13,445 nt of DNA, from contig JABIUG010000516.1 of the NCBI GenBank assembly GCA_018700655.1, positions 1 to 13,445 of the forward strand, given 5' to 3'. Shown piece by piece: positions 6,809 through 13,445 of the stretch. The notes below the pieces were generated by a model. That model was not told the DNA's origin. It saw only the letters and a program-made list of their open reading frames with translations, and did no database searches. The stretch comes from Rhodospirillaceae bacterium. Lineage in GTDB: Bacteria; Pseudomonadota; Alphaproteobacteria; SP197. The first letter of the stretch is position 1; each line of letters opens with the position of its first letter. The translations under genes were made by a program, and so were the position numbers.

Positions 6809-7294
6809 ATGAAACACTCAAATCTCTTCAAACATCTTGGGACAGGCGCATTCTGTGTCGCGCTATTATTGGCTCCCACGCTCGCCATGGCGCAGGATCA
6901 GGGCTCGAAAGCGATGTCGGCGCGCCAGGGGTTCATGCAGGTCGTCGTCTGGGAGGCTGGCCCTTTGTTCGGCATGGCCAAAGGCGATGTACCTTATGAT
7001 GCCGAAGTTGCAGCGGCCAATGCGGCCAATCTCAACGCTCTCGTGCAATACGGGGTCGATCGGTTGTTCATTCCAGGCACTTCAAAATCCGAACACCCCA
7101 GCGATTCCAGGGCACTGATGTCGATCTGGAATCAGCCGGCAGAGTTTGCGGCGGCTTATGGTGACATGCAGGCCGCGACAGCAGCGCTGGCCGCCGAGGC
7201 AGGCAATGGCCAGGAAGCTCTGGCAGCGGCGGTCGGGAACCTGGGCAAATCCTGCGGCAACTGCCATGAGGACTTCCGGGCCGAGGAATACTGA
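6809..7294 (+). CDS. Cytochrome c' (class II c-type cytochrome), periplasmic
   Basis: This is a 161-residue precursor. The signal peptide ends near residue 28 (T-L-A-M-A, then Q-D-Q). The haem-attachment motif C-G-N-C-H (149-153) is close to the C-terminus, as in four-helix-bundle cytochromes c'. The front of the mature protein (S-A-R-Q-G-F-M-Q-V-V, then G-x-L-F-G-M-A-K-G) also fits that family. Such proteins bind NO or shuttle electrons in the periplasm. The ATG at 6809 is preferred: GAGGGG lies 8 bases upstream and the signal peptide then starts cleanly, while in-frame starts at 6770 and 6788 only add unlikely residues. The gene is followed 46 bases later by a diheme cytochrome, so they probably form a unit. 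Haem insertion needs ccm genes, which are not in the window. Confidence 0.9.
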   Translation: MKHSNLFKHLGTGAFCVALLLAPTLAMAQDQGSKAMSARQGFMQVVVWEAGPLFGMAKGDVPYDAEVAAANAANLNALVQYGVDRLFIPGTSKSEHPSDSRALMSIWNQPAEFAAAYGDMQAATAALAAEAGNGQEALAAAVGNLGKSCGNCHEDFRAEEY

Positions 7295-7301
7295 TTCACG
7301 A

Positions 7302-7322
7302 CGCCAATATACGCGCCAATAT
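7302..7322 (+). repeat. 9-bp direct repeat between the cytochrome genes
   Basis: CGCCAATAT occurs at 7302-7310 and again at 7314-7322, three bases apart, in the 46-base gap between the two cytochrome genes. It may be a small duplication with no function. Confidence 0.5.
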
Positions 7323-7340
7323 CCGCCGTGACCTGACCCC

Positions 7341-8273
7341 ATGACGAGGATCGGCTTGCGCAAGGCCGCGCGGCTGGTTGGCGCGGTCGTTGTTCTGATT
7401 GCAGCCGGGCTCTGGTTCCTGGCGGAGCCGCGCATGATTGATGCCGACGGGCTGCCGGACCACATCGCGGATCCCGAATACGGCCGTCTGGTGTTTCACG
7501 AGGCCGGCTGCAATTCATGCCACGCCGCGCCTGGCGCGAAGGGTGAGGAAAAGCTCGTGCTTGCCGGTGGGCTGGGGCTCAAAACACCGTTTGGTACGTT
7601 CTACGCGCCCAACATCTCAACCGATCTGGTCGATGGCATTGGCGGCTGGAGCGACCTGGAGTTCGTCAACGCGGTGATGCGCGGGGTTTCTCCTGACGGC
7701 AGCCACTATTATCCAGCCTTTCCATACCTTTCGTACCAGCGCATGACGATTGAGGATGTTCTCGACCTCAAGGCCTACATGGACACCTTGCCGGCGATTG
7801 GCGGCGTAGCGCCTTCCCATGATCTGCTGGCGCCTCTTCGTCTGCGCCGGGGCATTGGCCTGTGGAAGCTTGCGTTCATGGACGACGCACCCTTCGTGCC
7901 GCCGCTGGGTGCAGATGAACAGATTGCCCGTGGCGCCTATCTGGTGAACGGTCCCGGCCATTGCGGCGAGTGCCACACACCGCGAAACCTGTTTGGTGCG
8001 CCCGATCAGGAGCGCGCGTTTTCCGGTGGACCGGCTCCGGAAGGTGCCAAAAACGTACCCAACATCACGCCCAGTGAGGATGGCATTGGTGGCTGGTCCG
8101 AGCGTGACATCACGGCTGCGTTGCGAACCGGCCTGTTGCCCGGTTTCGAGACCTTCGGCGGATTGATGGTTCCTGTTCAGGAGAACATGGCTGCCTTGAC
8201 CGATGCAGACCGTGAAGCAATCGCCGCGTACCTGCTGTCGCTGCCGCCGAAACCGAGCTGGTGGAAACAATAG
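7341..8273 (+). CDS. Membrane-anchored diheme cytochrome c
   Basis: This is a 310-residue protein. An uncleaved-looking N-terminal hydrophobic helix (about residues 11-28) would anchor it in the inner membrane facing the periplasm. Two cytochrome c domains follow, with haem motifs C-N-S-C-H (57-61) and C-G-E-C-H (208-212). Each is followed by the N-I-S/T segment and G-I-G-G-W-S that mark the cytochrome subunits of periplasmic alcohol/sugar dehydrogenases. The first domain has Y-P-A-F-P-Y and the second G-G-L-M-V-P as possible distal-ligand regions. Relatives pass electrons from a dehydrogenase to the quinone pool or a terminal oxidase. No flavin or PQQ dehydrogenase is next to it, so its donor is unknown. 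No strong ribosome site precedes the ATG, so coupling to cytochrome c' is possible. Confidence 0.92.
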   Translation: MTRIGLRKAARLVGAVVVLIAAGLWFLAEPRMIDADGLPDHIADPEYGRLVFHEAGCNSCHAAPGAKGEEKLVLAGGLGLKTPFGTFYAPNISTDLVDGIGGWSDLEFVNAVMRGVSPDGSHYYPAFPYLSYQRMTIEDVLDLKAYMDTLPAIGGVAPSHDLLAPLRLRRGIGLWKLAFMDDAPFVPPLGADEQIARGAYLVNGPGHCGECHTPRNLFGAPDQERAFSGGPAPEGAKNVPNITPSEDGIGGWSERDITAALRTGLLPGFETFGGLMVPVQENMAALTDADREAIAAYLLSLPPKPSWWKQ

Positions 8274-8346
8274 GACTGAAGGTCGGTTGCGCTCTTCCAT
8301 GGGGTTTGCACAGTTGCGTCGCGGTCCGTGTTGGGCGAAGGAGGAG

Positions 8347-8370
8347 CCGGCTGGCAGCCGGTGTTGCCAG
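8347..8370 (+). other. Overlapping inverted repeats ahead of the SDR gene
   Basis: CCGGCTG-G-CAGCCGG (8347-8361) is a perfect 7-bp inverted repeat. The bases CTGGCA (8351-8356) can instead pair with TGCCAG (8365-8370). The two stems exclude each other. They lie between the diheme cytochrome stop and the next start codon (8403) without a U-tract, so they could be a processing or leader structure. The rest of 8274-8402 shows nothing recognisable. Confidence 0.35.
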
Positions 8371-8402
8371 ACTTGAAACAACAGAACTGGTAATTGTCTG
8401 AC

Positions 8403-9107
8403 ATGAAGAAGATCGTTCTTACCGGTTCCGCCGGCCGCCTGGGTTCCCACCTGCGTGAGCCCCTGCTGGAGATCGCCGACGCGCTCGTTTCGGCAGATCT
8501 GGTCGATGATTTCGGCAAGCTTCACGATCGCGAAACCTATGTGAAGGCGGATCTCTCCAGGCTCGACGAGATGACGGAAGTGCTCAAGGGCGCCGAGATG
8601 GTCGTGCATTTCGACGCAATCGGCGATAAAGCGCCCTTCGATGCGATCCTGCAGTCCAACATCATCGGTTGTTACAATGTCTGGGAGGCGGCCAGGATCA
8701 ACGGGCTGCGCCGGATCGTTTATGCCAGCTCGATCCATGCCGTCGGGATGCACGCGCGCACCGAGAACATCGGTACCGACGCGCCCCATCGGCCCGATAC
8801 CTTCTATGGTCTTGCCAAGTGTTTTGCCGAGGATCTGGGATCGCTCTATTGGGACAAGTTCCAGATGGAATCGGTCTGTATGCGTATCCTTTCCTGCGCG
8901 CCGGTCGACAACACCAGAGCCCGTTTCCTGGGTTACCGTCCCAAGGACAACGCAGAACAATTTGCCGAAAGCATCCTGGCCGAGACACCGCCGCAGGACC
9001 TGAACGATCCGGCCCATCTCTATCAGGGCGGTCCCTTTGCTGCCGTCGAACCCGGCAAGAGCGGGTTGGCAACCATGAACATCATCGACGACACAAAGAA
9101 ACTCTGA
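8403..9107 (+). CDS. Uronate-dehydrogenase-like NAD-dependent SDR, internally shortened
   Basis: This is a 234-residue cytoplasmic protein. It starts M-K-K-I-V-L-T-G-S-A-G-R-L-G, a G-x-x-G-x-x-G NAD site. Asp32 could bind the adenosine ribose. The catalytic set is present: Ser110 in A-S-S-I-H, and Y135-G-L-A-K139. The C-terminal part (L-G-Y-R-P-K-D-N-A-E-Q-F, then Y-Q-G-G-P-F) matches uronate dehydrogenases. Compared with the Agrobacterium uronate dehydrogenase as I recall it, about 45 residues are missing in frame after S-C-A-P (residue 167). This is the stretch that holds the M-L-S-T-W segment and a substrate-binding Arg. It is therefore probably a defective enzyme, although folding cannot be judged. 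The ATG at 8403 is preferred over a TTG at 8394. The ribosome site is weak. Confidence 0.85.
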   Translation: MKKIVLTGSAGRLGSHLREPLLEIADALVSADLVDDFGKLHDRETYVKADLSRLDEMTEVLKGAEMVVHFDAIGDKAPFDAILQSNIIGCYNVWEAARINGLRRIVYASSIHAVGMHARTENIGTDAPHRPDTFYGLAKCFAEDLGSLYWDKFQMESVCMRILSCAPVDNTRARFLGYRPKDNAEQFAESILAETPPQDLNDPAHLYQGGPFAAVEPGKSGLATMNIIDDTKKL

Positions 9108-9174
9108 TTGGGTGGAGGCTACCTGGCCGGCTCGATGGAAATGACTGCCATGACGACATGAAGAAGCCATCCCG

Positions 9175-10899
9175 ATGACAAACCAACGCCGACCGAGCCA
9201 ATCGGCAATGCCCGGTGCAGGCCTGACGCGACGTGATGTGCGGGCGACTTCGGTTGGTGCCGCAGCGGGATTGGGCCTGTCGGGGTCGTCGGGCAACGCG
9301 GCTGAAGATGTCGCAAGACACAACATCATCCTGATCATCTCCGACCAGGAATCGTACAAAATCCTGGCACCCGACGACTACGAACTACCCGTGCGGGCGG
9401 AACTTGACCGGCGCGGCACGCGGTTCGAGAACCACTATATCGGGGCTGCCATGTGTACGCCGTCGCGCGGCGTCATGTTCAGTGGTCAGCCGCCCCAGGT
9501 GAACGGCCTCTTCGACCAGATGGAACTGGGCTATGTGCCCAGCCTCAGGACGGACAAACCTTCCTTGGGCACGGTCATGAGGGCACTTGGTTACAAGACG
9601 GCCTATTTCGGAAAATTCGAGTTGAAGCAGAGCATCATTTATCCCTCTGACGACATCAACTACACCAACGCACTTGATGAATACGGCTTCGACACCTTTG
9701 CGCCGGATGGTGACAAGACCGGCGCGCCCGATCAGGGCTATAACACCGATCTCTATACTGCGGCCGAAGCTGCCCGCTGGATGCGAAGCCATGGCCAGGA
9801 GATCAACGCTGCCGGGCATCCCTGGTTTCTCGTCGTCAGTTTCGTCATGCCCCATGACATCATGTATGCCGATGCGAACCTGCAGGGTGATCAACCTCAG
9901 GTCTCGAAAGTAGGTCTCACCCTCACAGCGCCACCCGACAACGAGCTTTACCGGGCCGAGTGGCAGTTTCCCCTTTCAGCGTCGCACACACAGCCCCTCG
10001 ATCTGCCGGGCGTCCGGTTGCGCAGCGCGCGTATTACAAGGGCTGGTCCGACATCGTGGGCTATATTTCCAATGACAACGAAGCCATGTGGCGCAAGTTC
10101 TACAACTATTATCTGAACCTGATACGCGACAACGACCGCAACATGGGGATTGTCGTCGATGCGGTCAGCGAGCTAGGCCTGTGGGGCAACACCATTGTCG
10201 TCAGAACGGCGGACCATGGCGAACTTGCCGGCAGTCATGGTGGATTGCGTGGCAAGGGACCGCTCCCCTTCGAGCAACAAAGTCATGTGCCCTTTGTCAT
10301 CGTGCATCCCGACCAGCCCGGCGGGCGGCGCTGCCATGCCGTGACCAGCCATATCGACCTTGTGCCGACGCTGGCCGGTTTGACCGGCGCACCAGAGAAC
10401 GCGCTCGGTACGGAGCTGCGTGGACTGCCGGGCCAAGACATTTCGCAGGTGCTGGATGATCCCGATGCCGCCGGCTTCGATGCGATCTGGCCGGCCGCGC
10501 TGTTCAACTATGTTGGCCTACAGACGATCGATCCCAGCTACATGTTACTTGCCGGTGCCGACACGGAAGGGGCTGCCACCGCTCTCGGAAAAAAACCCGA
10601 ATCTGTCACACCGGGGTTTCATCAATTTCTGCTTTGACGGGCGCTACAAATATGCCCGTTATTATGCACCCGACCAGTTCAACACGCCGCTGGCGTTCGA
10701 CGATATCTTCGGCGGGAACGAGCTCGAACTGTTCGATCTCGAGGCCGATCCCGACGAGGTTGAAAACCTGGCGCTGGATGGCGAACAAAACCGTGCTCTG
10801 ATCGTGGCCATGAACGATCTCCTGAACGATCTGATTGCCCAGGAGGTTGGCGTCAATGACGGCAGTTTTCTGCCCGAGGTGGTGCGCCCCAAAACCTAG
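9175..10899 (+). pseudogene. Tat-exported type I sulfatase, broken by two frameshifts
   Basis: About 574 codons in three frame segments. Segment 1 (9175 to about 10008) has a twin-arginine start (L-T-R-R-D-V-R-A) then a hydrophobic stretch. The metal residue D57 is in I-I-S-D-Q-E. The signature C94-T-P-S-R has its Cys, normally converted to formylglycine, at 9454-9456. Segment 2 (about 10008 to 10590) shifts frame and carries T-A-D-H-G-E and G-K-G-P-L-P-F-E. Segment 3 (about 10590-10899) returns to the first frame with N-F-C-F-D-G-R-Y-K-Y. Near 10008 one base seems lost (CCGGGC where CCGGGGC would keep the frame). Near 10590 one base seems gained in the A7/CCC run. Each segment otherwise stays well conserved. 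As sequenced, translation ends at 10116. No sulfatase-activating gene is present. Confidence 0.88.
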
Positions 10900-10927
10900 G
10901 AATACGAACGACCTTGGCCGTTTGCAT

Positions 10928-10965
10928 CCAGCGCACGACTTTCCGTCGTTTCACATCCGCGCTGG
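10928..10965 (+). terminator. Long hairpin between sulfatase and amidohydrolase, possible terminator
   Basis: The left arm CCAGCGCACGAC (10928-10939) pairs with GTCGT (10945-10949) and, after a 9-base bulge, with GCGCTGG (10959-10965). That makes a 12-bp stem with a TTTCC loop. It lies 29 bases after the sulfatase stop and 50 bases before the next ATG. There is no run of T after it, so it may be a processing or Rho-related structure rather than an intrinsic terminator. Confidence 0.4.
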
Positions 10966-11015
10966 GCAACGCCGGTCGCTCCGCCCAAACTGTGGTTTGA
11001 GATGGGAGATGAGAC

Positions 11016-12464
11016 ATGTCGGCAACAACAGTGATCCGTAACGCTCCGTGGATCGTGGCTTATGATGAGCAGACAGAGGGGCACAAGTACATCCGTGATG
11101 GTGATGTTGCCTTGCGTGGCGACAGGATCATCTTCATCGGAGAGCGCTTTGACGAGCCTGCCGATCATGTTGTCGATGGCACGGACTGTCTGGTCATGCC
11201 GGGTTTGCTCGACCTGCATCTGCACGGCTATCAGGTCAGCCACGGCAAAGGATTCTTCGAAGACCTGGCATCCAAACATATGTGGATGACGCAGCTTTTT
11301 GAATTCACATGGCTGCTTCAGGAAGACGATGAATCGGCCGTCGCGGCGATGCAGGCTGCCGCATGTGAATTGTTGAAAAGCGGCTGTACGACCATGGCCG
11401 AGCTCTATTGCTCGCAACGTCTGCCGTTCGAGGGGTGGCTCGATGTTCTGGCCGCGACCGGCATCCGCACCTTTGCCTGCCCGATGGTCAACTCGGGTCA
11501 TTAGTACACACCCAATGGTCGCGACCATCTTTATGCCTGGAATGAACAAAAGGGACTGGATGATCTCGCCGGCGCCCTGGACCTGATCGATGCGGCGGAA
11601 GAACACCCGTCAGGACGACTCCATGGCATGGTCGGCGCAGCCCAGGTCGATACCTGCACGGAGGAATTATTCCATCGCGCCAAACAAGCCGCGCTCGATC
11701 GCGACATACCGTTGCAGACCCACGCGGCGCAGTCCGTAATGGAATTTCGCGAGATGATCCGTCGCCATCGAAAGACGCCGATAGAATGGCTCGATGACAT
11801 CGGTGTGCTGGGACCCAAAACCCTGATCGGCCATGCCATCAACATCGACCAGCATCCCTGGATCAATCACCACGAACACAAGGATCTGGAACGCTTGAGC
11901 CGGTCCGGCGCATCCGTCATCCATTGTCCACGCGATTTCGCCCAGTGGGGCGACATGATGCGGAGTCTGGGGTCTTACCGGGAAGCCGGTATCAACATGG
12001 CGCTTGGTACTGACGGCTATCCCCACGACATGATCGAGGAAATGCGGATTGCCGGCCTGATCTCCAAGGTCGCGAGCGGCAATGTCGATCTGCTGCGGAC
12101 CGAGGACGTTTTCGAGATCGCGACCCTGGGTGGAGCCCGCGCCGTGGGGCGTGATGACCTTGGTCGTCTTGCGCCAGGAGCCAAGGCCGACGTTGTCCTG
12201 GTCGATCTGAAACATCCGTCCATGCGCCCGCTGCGCGACCCCATTCGCTCCCTGGTTTATTCCGGTGTCGCTTCGGCGGTGCGCGATGTCTTTGTCAACG
12301 GCGAGCAAATGGTCGGTGACGGAGAAATTCTGACGATGGACCAGGGAGAGGTCCTCGACCGCTTGCAGGCGGGTCAGAACAGAGCGCTCGAGAAGGTCCA
12401 CGAAGTCGATTGGAATGGCCGATCCGCCGAAGAAATCTCGCCAATCTGCCTGCCGGTCGAGTAG
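11016..12464 (+). pseudogene. Amidohydrolase (ATZ/TRZ/SsnA-like) with an in-frame amber codon
   Basis: This is a 482-codon frame interrupted by TAG at 11502-11504 (codon 163). Upstream are the small beta lobe and M-P-G-L-L-D-L-H68-L-H70. Downstream, in the same frame, are H236 (L-Q-T-H-A-A-Q), H273 (L-I-G-H) and D333 (A-L-G-T-D-G-Y), then the usual C-terminal L-A-P-G-A-K-A-D-V-V-L-V. The full metal set H-x-H, H, H, D is thus conserved but split. Such enzymes hydrolyse C-N or C-Cl bonds in deaminated or triazine-type substrates in the cytoplasm. GGGAG lies 7 bases before the ATG. One base change from TGG or CAG would explain the stop. TAG is the normal stop of many neighbouring genes, so recoding is unlikely. 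A restart ATG at 11628 would give a fragment without H-x-H. Confidence 0.88.
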
Positions 12465-12558
12465 GCCGACAATTCCAACAGCAAGACGATGTAGCTTTCG
12501 GGCAGCAATTAGTTCCAATCTGTCTATGGCTGCGCCTACTCATCCTGGAGGTTCCCCG

Positions 12559-13329
12559 ATGACCCTTGTCGACCGCAGAGAGCATGAGGGTGCGCTTGTG
12601 CTCACGCTGAACAGGCCTGAGAAGCGCAATGCTCTCAATGCCACCCTGTGGGAGGAACTGCACGAGGTGCTCGTTTTTGCGAGCGAGCAGCATGCGCGCT
12701 GCGTCGTCCTTGCAGGTGCCGGCAAGGCCTTCAGCGCTGGGGGAGACGTTTCCGAAGCCGACGGCGCCGATGATGCCTTGTATCAACGTATTTACAGCCT
12801 CACGCACCGGGCCGTCGAAGCGCTTTACAGGTTGCCCTGCCCGACCATCGCGATGGTTCATGGTGCAGCGGTCGGCGCGGGCCTTGAACTTGCCCTTGCA
12901 TGTGATTTTCGCTTCGCCGGGGAATCGGCATTTTTCGAGATCGGCTTCACGAAGTTTGCGGCGCCGCCCGAGGCGATCTCAGCGGCCATGTTGCCCCGCC
13001 TGCTCGGCCTGGAGCAGGCCAAGCGTTGGGTTTTCACCGGCGAGCGCTGGACCGGCGAACAGGCTCGAGCCAACGGGCTGGTGGGCGAACTTTTCCCTGA
13101 TGAACGGCTGAGGGAGGAGACCCTGGCGTTTGCTGCCCAACTCGCCAGCGGACCGACCGGCGCTTATGGCATGGCCAAGAAGCTGATGAACGAAAGTTAT
13201 GAGCGTTCCGTGGAGGACACCATCGTCGCCACGTTCCACGAGGGCATTGCCAGCATGAAGACGCAGGATGCAGCCGAGGCGATCCAGGCGATGGTCGAAC
13301 GCCGGGAGCCGAAGTTCACGGGGAGATAG
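12559..13329 (+). CDS. Enoyl-CoA hydratase/isomerase (crotonase) family protein
   Basis: This is a 256-residue cytoplasmic protein of normal crotonase length. It has the N-terminal L-T-L-N-R-P-E-K-R-N-A-L-N motif and an oxyanion-hole loop A-F-S-A-G-G-D-V (57-64). The second half of the active site is H-G-A-A-V-G-A-G-L-E-L-A-L-A-C-D-F. Glu110 is the likely first catalytic acid. The second Glu of classical hydratases, in F-G-Q-P-E-[VI], is not evident: the matching region reads F-F-E-I-G-F-T-K-F-A-A-P-P-E. It may therefore be an isomerase, hydrolase or other crotonase rather than a true hydratase. GGAGG at 12547-12551, 7 bases before the ATG, decides the start. It is the last gene and could be co-transcribed with the amidohydrolase 94 bases upstream. 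13330-13445 holds nothing I recognise. Confidence 0.93.
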   Translation: MTLVDRREHEGALVLTLNRPEKRNALNATLWEELHEVLVFASEQHARCVVLAGAGKAFSAGGDVSEADGADDALYQRIYSLTHRAVEALYRLPCPTIAMVHGAAVGAGLELALACDFRFAGESAFFEIGFTKFAAPPEAISAAMLPRLLGLEQAKRWVFTGERWTGEQARANGLVGELFPDERLREETLAFAAQLASGPTGAYGMAKKLMNESYERSVEDTIVATFHEGIASMKTQDAAEAIQAMVERREPKFTGR

Positions 13330-13445
13330 AGCCCGAATCCTAAGTGAGACCTGGCTGTTCGTTCCTGTTCCGCGCTGTCGATGCCGTATTCGTGCGATTG
13401 CCCAAAAAGGATGCGAAGGTCCTGCCCGCAGATTGATATGAGTGA

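Noticed and set aside
7617..9359. Open frame of 580 codons on the minus strand
   Set aside because: It is the antisense of the diheme cytochrome and SDR genes. Such long shadows are common in GC-rich coding DNA, and it has no domain features.
10588..10600. A7C run in the sulfatase as a programmed -1 frameshift site
   Set aside because: The sequence resembles a -1 slippery site, but the frame change needed here is +1 (or -2), so a -1 slip would not restore the protein.
11502..11504. UAG recoding (pyrrolysine or suppression) in the amidohydrolase
   Set aside because: UAG is the ordinary stop of most plus-strand genes in the window and no recoding element or pyl gene is present.
10896..12518. 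Minus-strand open frames (10896-11606 and 11667-12518)
   Set aside because: They mirror the amidohydrolase, whose metal ligands are clear on the plus strand.
1..13445. CRISPR arrays, tRNA or rRNA genes, phage or defence systems
   Set aside because: No regularly spaced repeats, no clover-leaf or rRNA sequence, and no nuclease, helicase, toxin or phage structural gene was seen.

Overview
The window looks like chromosomal DNA of a GC-rich alphaproteobacterium. Supporting hints are a high-GC third codon position, a BetI-like TetR regulator, an exported protein that faintly recalls the DUF1134/EipA family, a cytochrome c' paired with a membrane-anchored diheme cytochrome c, and a uronate-dehydrogenase-like protein resembling the Agrobacterium enzyme. 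The organism assignment is inference. There is no rRNA, tRNA, CRISPR array or phage module.

Layout, left to right. The left edge (1-185) is the end of an IS3-family insertion sequence, with the start of its orfA, inserted into the front of an amidohydrolase gene (183-353, minus). A minus-strand pair follows: a tandem universal stress protein (523-1377) and a SulP anion transporter with a STAS domain (1388-2899). Next, also on the minus strand, are an imine-reductase-like NADPH oxidoreductase (3171-4028) and a BetI-like TetR regulator (4168-4845). The transcription direction switches near 4850-5110, and everything to the right is on the plus strand: two small exported proteins (5115-5579 and 5727-6278), a class III adenylate cyclase remnant (6315-6673), cytochrome c' (6809-7294), diheme cytochrome c (7341-8273), a shortened uronate-dehydrogenase-like SDR (8403-9107), a Tat-type sulfatase broken by two frameshifts (9175-10899), an amidohydrolase with an internal amber codon (11016-12464) and an enoyl-CoA hydratase family protein (12559-13329).

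The right-hand genes resemble a catabolic island: oxidation, desulfation and hydrolysis of a small organic substrate, a CoA step, and c-type cytochromes to take electrons. No substrate can be named from the sequence. The SulP transporter could move sulfate, but SulP proteins also carry other anions.

The most notable feature is decay. Five genes carry five different kinds of lesion: an IS insertion, a large internal deletion, an in-frame internal deletion, two single-base frameshifts and a nonsense codon. The two frameshifts lie in short homopolymers and could be consensus errors. The others are harder to explain that way. I did not find a convincing new defence, mobile or signalling system. 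The best leads are the eroding sulfatase/amidohydrolase/SDR cluster, the TetR-imine reductase pair with structured leaders, and the tandem pair of exported proteins.
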